Shown: one piece after another, positions 9,838-19,285 of the stretch
Position numbering within the stretch: the first letter of the stretch is position 1
Layout of the letters: each line of letters starts with the position of its first letter
Notes under the pieces: generated by a model
Database searches by the model: none
Told to the model about the DNA's origin: nothing
The model's input: the letters and a program-made list of their open reading frames with translations, nothing else
From: Pictodentalium vernedei
Lineage: Eukaryota > Mollusca > Scaphopoda > Dentaliida > Dentaliidae
Direction of reading: 5' to 3'
DNA: 64,000 bases
Assembly (NCBI GenBank): GCA_031216915.1
Contig: CM062291.1
Location: 33,918,484 to 33,982,483 of the forward strand
Program-made: the position numbers and the translations under genes

Positions 9838-12790
9838 AAAGTCAACAGGAATGGAAGGAAACTGTTGAACTTCACAAACGAGCTCGGTCTGAAGATTCTG
9901 AACAGGGACGCGAGGTGCAAGGGGAAATGGACCTGGGAGAGGAACGACAGGAAATCAATAATCGACTACATGCTCACAGATATTAATTTATGGAGGGAGG
10001 TGATAGGGGTAGAAGTGGATGATGAGGGTAAAATGGAGGTGGATAGTGATCACAACTTGATTACAGTGACGATCAGGGCCAAAACTCTAGTAAAAAGCAA
10101 AGGAAACTCTAAGGAGATTTGGGAACTCAAAAAAAATGCTGACTGGGCGAAGTTCAATGAAAAACTGAAACCAAAGCTTGCAACCGTATCCAAGAGGGGC
10201 AGTGTCCAGAAGATGGCCGACGTCATAGTTGCGAGCCTGGTGGAGGCAGGAAAGGAAAGTGTAGGAAAGGTCAGGGTGCCAACACGGGAACTTGGGTACA
10301 GAGTGAACGAAGAACTGAAAAGGGCCATAAAGGGAAGAAAAGCTAAATGTGCTGCATACAGGAGAAGTAGAAAACTTAAGGGGGCGGAAAGCAATGAGGC
10401 CACAGTTGCTAAGGAAGAATACCACCAAGCACGAAATAAAGTAAATAAGATTAAAGACGATAATCGAAGAGTACGAAATAGCAGTCTTATTAGGACGATA
10501 AGAACGACAGGGGGGTCGAGTTCGAACGTATTTTGGAAATGGGTGAATAAACGTAACAAAGGAAGTAACCCACAGAGTATTAAAGTAGATGGCAGAGTTA
10601 CAGACGAGCAAGATCAAGTCGCATCAGAACTAGTCAAGCACTGGGAAAAGGTAAACGATAAGCAATGGGGCATGGGGAGCCCACCAGAGTGTCCGAATCA
10701 GGTCGAGGAAAACCTATCGAGCTTCGTGTACAGCGAAATTAAAACGGAGGAGGTGCGAAAGGTGATATCGAAATTAAGGGATGGAAAAGCGGGAGGAGTG
10801 GATGAAATTCCTAACGAGTTTATCAAAAAAGGGGGAAAGGAACTCGTGAAAGCCTAGCTGCCCTATTCAATCTAGCCATAGAAAATCAAGAGGTCCCAAA
10901 GGAGTGGAGAGAAAGTAAAGTGACATTTATTCACAAAAAGGGGGAAAAAGACGTTTTGGATAACTATCGAGGGATCTCTGTCAGTAGCAACACTGGAAAG
11001 GTTTTCTGTAAAGTCCTGTATGGGAGACTAGAGGAGGTGATTGAGGAGAAGGGTCTTTTGGGAGAAATCCAGAATGGCTTCAGGAAGGGAAGGAGAGTTA
11101 CTGACCATCTTTTTACACTATCCCAAATGATAGAATCCGCGAAAGCAAAAAAGAAAAAGATGTTTATGGCCTTTTTGGATATCAAGAAGGCATACGATAG
11201 AGTATGGAGGGAAGGTATGTGGCGCAAGCTGGAGGCTATGGGCTTAGGAGGCGAGTTTGTTGGAATTATGAAAGCATTATATAAAGATGTACAGAGTGAA
11301 CTTAGCCTGGGAAACATTACAACGAAACGTGTGCCTATGGAGATAGGCCTAAAACAGGGGTGTATCCTTTCGCCGATCCTGTTTGCATTGTACATCAAAG
11401 GTTTAGGAGATGAACTCCTGCGTAGCGAGGAGGGGGTAGCAGTTGGGGACTTGAAGATCCCAGGGCTATTTTTTTGCAGACGATATGGTTCTAGTGTCAG
11501 AAAGCGAAGAGGGGCTAACGAAAATGCTGGGAATTGTTGGGAAATATGGGAGCAAATGGAGACTCGAACTTAATGAAAGCAAGAGCAAAGTTATACCTGT
11601 GGGCCGCAAAGTGGACCCCACTCGAAGGTGGAGAGTGGGTGAGTTCTGCATTCCGGAAGGGAGCAGCAAACTTCTCAGCGTGGGAGAGACGGGTGATTAC
11701 GAGTATTTGGGGGTAAATATAAACATTACAGGAAGAGGCATCTACCGGAACCACACAAATAAATTGATTCTGAAGGGGAAGCGAATCCTTAACCAAATGA
11801 AACTTATAGGGAGAAACAGTTTCAATAAGGTTTTCGTGGGGAAAACCATTTGGGAAATGGTGGGGCTGCCAAGTATAACATACGGTACGGAAGTGGTACC
11901 CCTAAACCAGACGGCCGTAAAGAGCTTGGAAATCCTGCAGAACGATGCAGGCCGATGGATAACGGGGTCGAGTAATGCCGCAGCGCTAGAAGCAATCAGG
12001 GGTGAGCTTGGATGGATGAGGATCAAGGACAGGATAGACCTGTTGAAGCTCGGTTATCTTAATTATTTGGTAAATCTCCCCGACAGCCGATGGTGTAAAG
12101 TAATGTTCCTGAGAATTTTCAACTCAAATATCAAAACGGGGTGGATGGTCCAAGTGAGGGAGCTAGTAGAGAACTACTCATTGGAGATCTCGGACCTGGA
12201 CGTTGGGGCAAACCAGGGTAAAAAAATCGTCAGAGAAAGGGTCATGGAGGATTGTAACCGTAATTGGCGAGAGGGGGTCAAATCAAAGAGGTCTTTGGGT
12301 GGCCTGCGTGATAAAGAGAAGCCAGGTTTTGAAGAGTACCTTGATGGCACCTTTGGGGGGTCACTGTTGTTCAAGCTGAGGTCGCGATCCCTGGAGCTGA
12401 GGGGAAAAATTGGGAAAGACGGTGAAAGGGAGTGCCAGATGTGTAACTTGGACATGGTGGAGACCCTGGAACACTTTCTTCTAGAATGTCCAAAGTATCA
12501 GCCTAAAAGAATGAGATTCACTGGGAGTATAATGGGGAAGTGGGATGGGAGAATGAAGGACATGTGGTTGGGGGGGGGGGGGGGGGGACTCAAAGGAGAG
12601 GGTTAATATGCTAATCGGAGAGATTGGGAAGAATGGGACAAGGGATATCATCAAGCAGTTCGTCTCCGAGTGTTGGGAGGAGAGGAGAAGCGTGGAATAG
12701 GGAGGCAGTTGGGAGTACAGGGGTAACCATGGCCTTCTCGTCCGAGAACCGCGACAAATCAGCGGCTGGCCAAAGTGTTATTATTATTAT
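9838..12790 (+). pseudogene. 5'-truncated non-LTR retrotransposon (LINE copy 1)
   Basis: Starts inside the endonuclease domain (VNRNGRKLLNFTNELGLKIL, then SIIDYML and SDHNLITV, the C-terminal endonuclease block). A linker follows, then reverse transcriptase blocks: KVISKLRDGKAGGVDEIPNEF, HKKGEKDVLDNYRGIS, FLDIKKAYDRVW, GLKQGCILSPILFALYI and a F-A-DD block at about 11470. The tail has a CxxC...HxxxxC zinc-knuckle-like motif (CQMCN...EHFLLEC). It reads in three frames (9841-10857, 10920-11573, 11485-12606), shifted near 10850 and in a T7 run at 11468-11474 where copy 2 has T6. An 18-base G run at 12570-12587 replaces GGGGGCG of copy 2. The 3' end is a TTA-repeat tail. Blocks fit the CR1/Jockey-type superfamily; exact clade not settled. 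No clear target duplication seen. Confidence 0.9.
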
Positions 12791-12954
12791 ACTCATGCGG
12801 TAAAATGTTTGTCGGCGACATCAACAATACCACCACCAAGCTATATGGACACCTAAGTAAACAAGCAGATGTTTCGGTTGTTCTTCAAAGAGCGGTTTAA
12901 CAAAAGGCAAGAAACAAATAGCTTGGTCAATTGTGTCTTTAATATCATTTTTAA

Positions 12955-13075
12955 AAATATATTCGTCGAATTGACCTTTTTATAAAAAATTCGTCGAGAT
13001 TGTCTTCCGTCGAATTGTCTTCTCGACGAATAGTCCATTTCGTCGAGTTTGTCTTTCGTCGAATAGTCCAGATCC
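12955..13075. repeat. Foldback right arm: TTCGTCGAA subrepeats
   Basis: Repeats of TTCGTCGA(A/G) and GTCTTTCGTCGAATAGTCCA are the reverse complement of the outer part of the arm at 9038-9215, followed outward by CCCAAACCTAG (left side: CCGAAACCTAG). Confidence 0.8.
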
Positions 13076-13398
13076 CAAACCTAGCACCCCAAAACAAATT
13101 CAGAAAACAAAAGAAAACGGGACAAATCGTCCTCTGGGTCGAAATACACATGGGATTTGAAATGTACGGGTATGTAATCCAATTCTCCCGACAATCGAGC
13201 AGGTTGCCCAGACGCCAACGAATTACCAGAAAGGAAACAAAAAAGCATAGCTGAAGTATAAATTGTTTGTTGTTATTACCCGCACTATCAGAAAATCACA
13301 CATAAATTAAGCTCAAATAATATAGCATATGTCTTATTATTGACTGTTATAATTTTGTTAATGCACCGAGTATCGGAAAAAGATGTTGCTGTCAAGAG

Positions 13399-13539
13399 TA
13401 GTCCAATAATATTAGCCTTCGCCTGTGCTCCGAATTTATTATTTTTTGATTTTTAATATGTCGCACCGACGGTGCGACATATTAAAAATCAAAAAATAAT
13501 AAATTCGGAGCACAGGCGAAGGCTAATATTATTGGACTA
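13399..13539. mobile_element. Perfect 141-bp palindrome with 9-bp target duplication
   Basis: Two 70-base arms (13399-13468 and 13470-13539) are exact reverse complements around a single A at 13469. The unit is flanked on both sides by TGTCAAGAG (13390-13398 and 13540-13548). There is no coding capacity. Flanking duplication shows insertion as a unit; the 9-bp size is not by itself diagnostic of a superfamily. Confidence 0.9.
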
Positions 13540-13583
13540 TGTCAAGAGGAGACAGGCACCTCTAATGATTATGAAGGTTTTGA

Positions 13584-13777
13584 CACAGGCGTCTGGGGAC
13601 GTGATCTAGAGCGATAAATAGCGCCTAGAAGGTCTAAAATCACCCAACATCAAAATACCCCTACTGTATTATAAATATACGTATATTTATAATACAGTAG
13701 GGGTATTTTGATGTTGGGTGATTTTAGACCTTCTAGGCGCTATTTATCGCTCTAGATCACGTCCCCAGACGCCTGTG
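13584..13777. mobile_element. Perfect 194-bp palindrome with 7-bp target duplication
   Basis: Two 97-base arms meet at 13680/13681 with no spacer and, read by eye, no mismatch. The flanks are GTTTTGA at 13577-13583 and 13778-13784. Arm sequence is unrelated to the palindrome 45 bases to the left. Confidence 0.9.
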
Positions 13778-13784
13778 GTTTTGA

Positions 13785-14067
13785 GAACTGCTGTGATCGG
13801 TATCCACTCAATTCAGCCCTGATCACTTCGGCCTCAAAGTCATTTCGGTCTCTGGTTATCCCCCACCCCCTTGGTTATGTTGGACCCTTGATTGAACTTT
13901 TAAGTATTTACATCCATTATAATATAACTTAAGCATGGTGGTTGTTGTTGGGTTGGTTGTGTGTGGGGGGGGGGGCATTACTACCCTATATGCGGTAATG
14001 TGCCCCCACACCCCTCTCCATAAGAGGGGGATATGGACTACAGTGCTGGGTATGGTGTTGGGTTGAG
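13785..14067. other. G-run and small hairpin
   Basis: A GTGTGTGGGGGGGGGGGCATTAC segment faces GTAATGTGCCCCCACAC at 13998-14014, forming a hairpin around CCCTATATG. Confidence 0.5.
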
Positions 14068-14391
14068 TTATTGACTAATTGAGCCACTTTGGTATTGGAA
14101 GGCTATTGATCGAATAGCTCTCGTTCTATACTTTTCCACAACTTGGGGGAGGAGGTTATTTTGCACAGAAACCAAAGGGGGATCGGTCTTTTGCGTTATG
14201 GTCTTGGCTCTCCTCACAGTTGCTCTTATTTTTTTTTTGCATAATTTTTTACTTTTATTTTTGTTTTTTCTTGGTACCAGAGGATGGATAATTGACTGGG
14301 AGTTGTTAATGTCAGAGTCACTGATAAATTCGGACTCAGACTCAGACCCTAATGACTCGCTAAACCTTTTACCATTTGCTTTACCTGGCAT
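14068..14391 (-). CDS. Possible 107-residue Ser/Lys-rich protein
   Basis: ATG-started minus-strand frame with an N-terminal acidic Ser/Glu stretch (SESESEFISDSD) and a Lys/Arg-rich middle (KNKSKKLCKKKIRATVRR). Unrecognised. Composition resembles the N-terminus of element-encoded nucleic-acid-binding proteins, but nothing confirms translation, and low complexity can keep a frame open by chance. Confidence 0.2.
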   Translation of the reverse strand: MPGKANGKRFSESLGSESESEFISDSDINNSQSIIHPLVPRKNKNKSKKLCKKKIRATVRRAKTITQKTDPPLVSVQNNLLPQVVEKYRTRAIRSIAFQYQSGSISQ

Positions 14392-14399
14392 TTCCAGTT

Positions 14400-14993
14400 A
14401 CTTGCCTGTAAACTTGGTGTTGTGCTGGGTTAATTGGGTTTGGGTTTTTAGATATGATGTCTCGGAAAATTCGGATAAATTTTTGTCCTCGATATTTGAC
14501 CCAATCTCTATTTATTCCAGGTCATTGTTTGTTTTTTATTCCGCATTCTAGATCAAAGTGTGTTGAGACCATAAAAAACAAGTCATTTGACTACAAATTA
14601 TCATTTAATCCCAACGTCATTTAGGACAATAAAAACAACATAGTAAGGATTAATGTGTTTTACTCCTCAATTGTGAAAACACCAATCAATAACATAAGGC
14701 ACAGATAGGTTTGAACCAGTGTCATAAAAAAAAATCTGTTCACAATGAAGCAATCCCGTAACATACACTATATAAACCAAATTAAAGTCAAACAAGGCAA
14801 TAAAAATAAAATACTAAGAACTATCTCTTGGGGCCAAAATAACTTTGTATATAGGGGCCGATGTTACTTGAGGCCAAAATGACTATGGACAAAATGACTG
14901 AGGCCAAAGTAAACTTGGGGCAGAAGTGACCAGCATTCTCAGTGATCAGTGGAATCCTGTTACTTGAATAGCCACTCTGCCAATGGTTTGACA
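14400..14993. other. Gene-free stretch with GAGGCCAAAATGAC-like words
   Basis: 14831-14930 repeats GGCCAAA(A/G)T(A/G)AC in several degenerate forms; the rest shows nothing recognisable. Confidence 0.35.
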
Positions 14994-15552
14994 TTCCCAC
15001 TAGACCAATTCCCTTTAGACCAATTCCCATGAGGCCAATTCTCAAAAGACCAATCCCCTTAGACCAACTGGAGTGTTCTACTTTAAAAATAATTCTATAT
15101 CAATAATTTGATATATTTATAAATATTTATAAATGTGTTTAATGTTATTGATATTCAAGCCTGAAAATAAGCAGTCTGTCATTTGCAGAATGAGGTCCCC
15201 AGAGGGTGAATTTGCTGATGCTATCCCATACAGTGGCCAGTTTATCCTCTGGGTACCTCATTCTGTTTATGTTTGAGACCTTGATTCAGGTTGAGGTTCA
15301 CACAGGGTAAATTTAGTGATGCTACCCTGCTGTGCAGGGTAGCATCACCAAATTCACCCTCTGGGGACCTGATTTTTCAGATGATAGTCTGCTCATTTTC
15401 TGGCTTGTCGATATTTTATAGATGTTGGGCAGATTTTCATAAATAAATGTTTTCCTAATTATCCTTAATCAGTAACAGTATGTAGTTAGTCTAAGGGGAA
15501 TTGGGAATTGGCCTAAAGGGAATTGGTCTAAAGGGAATTGGTCTAGTGGGAA
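14994..15552. mobile_element. Composite foldback element, copy 1
   Basis: Ends are inverted: TTCCCACTAGACCAATTCCC on the left and GGGAATTGGTCTAGTGGGAA on the right, each made of repeated AGACCAATTCCC words (12-13 bp), a structure typical of foldback elements. Inside sits a second inverted-repeat unit (15156-15407). The same composite occurs at 58957-59607. Confidence 0.85.
15156..15407. repeat. Inner inverted-repeat unit of the composite
   Basis: CAAGCCTGAAAATAAGCAGT..GAGGTCCCCAGAGGGTGAAT faces ATTCACCCTCTGGGGACCT..AGTCTGCTCATTTTCTGGCTTG, with another small hairpin (GATGCTACCCTGC / GCAGGGTAGCATC) within. Related unit stands alone at 51361-51577. Confidence 0.85.
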
Positions 15553-15639
15553 GACACCCTGCCAATGAAAATTATTAAGTTAACAGGAGTATTCAATTAT
15601 TAAACAGGGATTTGGTGACTTTTTTGTATTCTGGGGATA

Positions 15640-15835
15640 AACTGAGCATTTATTCTTCTATTATAGCTTGTTTGACAGAGCTTACGGAGTTGCTGTTGTC
15701 TGTAGATGAAATATATGCAAAACATTGTTAAACCCCCACAAAAAGGTGTGGATGGGGGAGGTATACTGAAATCATCCATTCTTCTGTCTGGCTGTCTGTC
15801 TGTCTGTCCATCCATAGACATAATTTTGTGCATCT
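15640..15835 (-). repeat. Fragment of the CCCCC(G/A)CA element family plus TTTGACAGAGCT piece
   Basis: AACCCCCACAAAAAGGTGTGG..GGTATACTG and a (CTGT)n tract resemble, in reverse, the start of the element at 16908. Upstream, GGATAAACTGAGCATTTATT..CTTGTTTGACAGAGCT is shared with 63465-63515 in reverse. Confidence 0.6.
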
Positions 15836-16165
15836 CTACCTTCTGAGCCACCATGCTCCTGGTTAAACTCTAATAAATATATAGATATGAGACTTGTTTT
15901 TTACTATGAAATATGTACTCATTGAATTTACGTCACTGGACAAAATTCAGTCATTCTAAAATGAAAAGGGGCATAACTCTGACCAAAAATGTGGTATGGT
16001 GCTGAATATCCATACCTCATGTCGAGCAGATTGGTCCATAAACGTCTGAAAAAATCTCTGGATATGTAATCACAGCATTGTTGTTACACATTTTTAATGA
16101 TTAATTTTCAGTACACGTACAACACTTTTTATTACTGCAATGTTCAATACCCAGTATATCATCAT
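15836..16165. other. Gene-free stretch, nothing recognised
   Basis: AT-rich, no coding or repeat signal recognised. Confidence 0.3.
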
Positions 16166-16169
16166 GTAG

Positions 16170-16175
16170 GGACCC

Positions 16176-16206
<31 letters not shown>

Positions 16207-16210
16207 ACAC
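16170..16210. repeat. Poly-C run joined to a CA microsatellite
   Basis: About 22 C followed directly by a (CA) run of about ten units. Confidence 0.95.
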
Positions 16211-16229
16211 CTTACCCCTAGTTTAAGTA

Positions 16230-16907
16230 AGACAATACTGAGATGTCATGTAAGGATTAACTTTGTTATTTTTACTTACGAGTTTGTTATTTTTACTTAG
16301 CTCAAGACAGTCATAACTCTGTGTATAAAATGTCCAAAACGGTTTGTGTACGAAACGTCCTAAATTGCTGTATATGAAACGCCCATGTACGAAATGCCCA
16401 CCTCCCATTCCCAGTAATGTTTCGCTGACGTTTCGGCCTCTCTTTAAACCCAAACGTCTCAGAGTCGGAAATCCGGTGAAATTGTTTTCATGGAGTTACT
16501 GGAAACAATGACAAACAGTAATCCATGGACCTTTAGCTTGTTCCGCCTTTGTTAAATATCAAAACTATAAAAATGCCGAATGGATTACGGATTTTACCTG
16601 TCACCAAAAATGTTGTTGTTTTCAAATTAATGTGATGCGGTTTTTCGGTGGTGGTCCAAAACCGAAAGTGCACCGAAAATACTGACACCGACCCAGCTCT
16701 ATTTTGTAGAGGTTTAGTTTAGGCACCCAGGACTTTGCTGGACTCTACTGCCAAAGCAAAGTGTTACCTTATTAAGAGGGAGCAATAGTTAAGTAGAATT
16801 CACAAGGCCTTTAACTGGTAGAATGCTGGAAGCCAATATTTGGGCTTTCCTTTGAAATGTAGGCAGTGTAACATAAATGCTTCATATTCAGTCAATATGC
16901 TTCATTA
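16230..16907. other. Gene-free stretch with degenerate GTACGAAACG words
   Basis: 16325-16400 contains ATGTCC/GTACGAAACGTCC/GTATGAAACGCCC/GTACGAAATGCCC as a degenerate short repeat. 16790-16907 is the left flank shared with the inverted copy at 23070-23175. Confidence 0.4.
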
Positions 16908-17622
16908 TACCCCCCGCAAACAAAGTTTGGGGGGTATATAGGAATCACCCTGTCCGTCCGTCTGTCCATCCGGCAGATATATGGGGTTTAAGTGGCTATT
17001 TGTTGGTAGAAATGGGCGTTAGGTGACTACCGCAATTTATGTGGCTAGTCACATAGTTAAATGTCATTATTCTAGGGTGGGGTTTAGAGTTGGGTTGGGG
17101 TGGGGTTAGGGTCAGTAAAGGGTAGGGTTAGGGTTTGCTACCACCCCAAAAATTTTTCACCCCAAAAGTTGTTTAAATACAATGGACATGCATTTTAGTT
17201 AAAATAGACTAGGAATATATTGAATTTTCATTAGTCTAGGGTGGGGTTTAGAATTGGGGGTGGGGGTGTAGGGTTAGGGTCAGTAAAGGGTAGGGTCAGG
17301 GTTTGCTACCACCCGAAAAAGTTTCCCCAAAATCACTTGTTTTAATATAATGGACATGCATTTTATTGTAGTCCCATAAAAATAGCCACATAACTACCCA
17401 TTTGTAAGAATGGCCGTCCATTTGTCCATCCTTGTAAGCGCAACTCCTCCTAAACCGTTTGAAGAATTTTCATGAAACTTTACACAATGGAAGAACTCCA
17501 TATGAAGATGTGCATGAAGCAATATAATTCCGTTCTGACATTTCCAAGGGGAGATAATCTAACTTATACATTTCAGGCACAGGGGGTATCACTTTGTGAG
17601 CTTGCTCACAGTACCTCTATTG
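16908..17622. mobile_element. G-rich element starting TACCCCCCGCAAAC
   Basis: Its borders are set by comparison with an inverted copy of the flanking sequence at 22940-23175, which lacks this insert. It starts with a hairpin (CCCCCCGCAAACAAAGTTTGGGGGG), has a TGTCCGTCCGTCTGTCC core, an internal duplication of about 160 bp (17060-17205 and 17220-17370) with GGGTTAGGGT words, and a 3' hairpin TGTGAGCTTGCTCACA shortly before its end. A short microsatellite core and a 3' hairpin recall bivalve pearl / Helentron-related non-autonomous elements; that assignment is inference. Confidence 0.65.
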
Positions 17623-17660
17623 TTATCTTTGAAGTGAAATTACATAGTTTGTATGGATTT

Positions 17661-17720
17661 GCCTTGTTATAATTTATGGGAGAGTGCCTGCAGGCACTCT
17701 CCCATAAATTGTAACAAGGC
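17661..17720. repeat. 60-bp palindrome, one mismatch
   Basis: Two 30-base arms meet at CTGCAG (17690/17691). The related locus at 23010-23040 has only one arm. Confidence 0.9.
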
Positions 17721-17739
17721 AGAGACACGTGAACAAATT

Positions 17740-18180
17740 TTAATGACCAAAAATAATTTAACATTCATCATTTAAAGACTCTTTCAGAATCAATGACAAG
17801 AATGAAATGAACATTTTGTGAGAATCAAGGTTGATTCTCAATGTTTTCTTTGCAAGAATCATTTACAAGAATGAATTCTGATTCTCACATGAATTTTAAG
17901 CCCTGAGCAGCTTCTTGACAGTCTGCAGTTGATTGCTGTCATTATTTTCTCATTTAGCTTTATGTACTGTAGGATGTGATTCTTATACAAGCTGCGCAAT
18001 CTATCTAGTTTTGGGAACTCATCCCCCCACTGGTCCTGCATTTTTATCACCCCAAAATTTTTCGGTGGAATTTTGGCTTGGTGCTGTCCATCTGTCTGCC
18101 CATCTGTATAAAGTGTTGGTTTCTGCTTTCTGATTTTCTGATTAAAGTTCTGCTCAGCTGATTGAAACCAACATGACAGT
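17740..18180. other. Gene-free stretch
   Basis: Contains AGAATCA-type words (17780-17890) and a piece similar to the CCCCAAAATTTTT flank of the G-rich elements. No gene recognised. Confidence 0.3.
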
Positions 18181-18430
18181 TGATTTTTGTGTATGATGAG
18201 AGGAAAAACCCGATATATTTTGGGATCATTATGCCAAAGGTTAAGGTCATAGTGACCTTGAGCCTAATTTTTTTCCAGGCTTTAGTTTCCGTTTATTTAA
18301 ATTTCAATTGTCCGATTGAAACAAAACTTGACATGTGGGCTGGTTATGATGAGAGGAAAAATCATTAATTATTTTGTGTTAAAGGTCAAGGTCACAGTGA
18401 CCATAACTTGAAATTGGTTTCTACTCCATA
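18180..18430. repeat. GATGAGAGGAAAAA / AAGGTCAAGGTCA repeat, two units
   Basis: Two units of about 145 bp share TATGATGAGAGGAAAAA followed by AAAGGT(T/C)AAGGTCA.AGTGACC. Each unit carries a nuclear-receptor-type inverted half-site: AGGTCATAGTGACCT at 18244-18258 (exact AGGTCAnnnTGACCT) and AGGTCACAGTGACC at 18389-18402. Confidence 0.7.
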
Positions 18431-18479
18431 ACTTTAGATATTGGCGAGGTTAATATATCTGGGCATTTTTTTTATTGTT

Positions 18480-19265
18480 TTTTGGGATGGATTGGGGGGA
18501 GGGGGAATTAGCCACCCACAGCAGCCACCTCCAGTTGTATTTTATCAAGAAAAACAAATTCTTGAATAACTAAAAATTTCCATTTTTTGCTGCAAAAGCA
18601 TAGCTTATGGCCCCACATTGGAATGAACTCATCATGAAGGCCAGGATATTATATATAAGCTGCATGTAATGAGGACCTGGAATTTTCAAGGCACCCATTA
18701 TGTCCACCTATAATTTTTCTAGGAAGATCCAAGGTTTTTCCTGAAATCAAGAAAGTTTGTAAAGCTGTAAATCGAGCTCAGTCGCTAGTGCTGTTCAGGA
18801 TCATTGCTGAAACCACCAAACAACACAGTTGAATCCATCAAAAAGGAACCTGGAAGATACAAGTTCATAATCTGTGATTGCATGTAGAGCTGGTCATTTT
18901 TTTTTTTCCTGTGATTTTTCAGGTTTTTTTTTTTATCTGATTTCAGTTTTTTTTCTTACCCAATTATATCTTTATTTCTTTAAATTTATATGAAAATGGC
19001 CCTTTAGACCATTTTCATGTAAATTCAAAGAAATAAAATGCATCCAAAAGCATTATTTCTACAGGACTTCAGTTATATGGGGATATAAAGCTTGATTTTG
19101 AAACCTTTCTACCATGCCAACATGATTTCAGTTTTTTCATCTGGTCCCAATCACACCCCTGTTTTCCAGTTTGGTTCCAGTTTTAGTGGCAAATCGGAAA
19201 ACCATACTGCAAGAGCTACCAAAAACTGTCCGAATGGTTTCACTGTGTGAACTAATCAAACTATT
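18480..19265. other. Gene-free stretch with T-rich runs and a small hairpin
   Basis: 18975-19037 forms an inverted repeat (TTTCTTTAAATTTATATGAA..TTCATGTAAATTCAAAGAAA). Otherwise nothing recognised. Confidence 0.4.
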
Positions 19266-19285
19266 GTTGTATAATTGTGTCAGTG

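Noticed and set aside
10050..10617. 170-residue minus-strand frames over the LINE
   Set aside because: Antisense shadows of the LINE ORF; leucine/serine-rich composition typical of such shadows.
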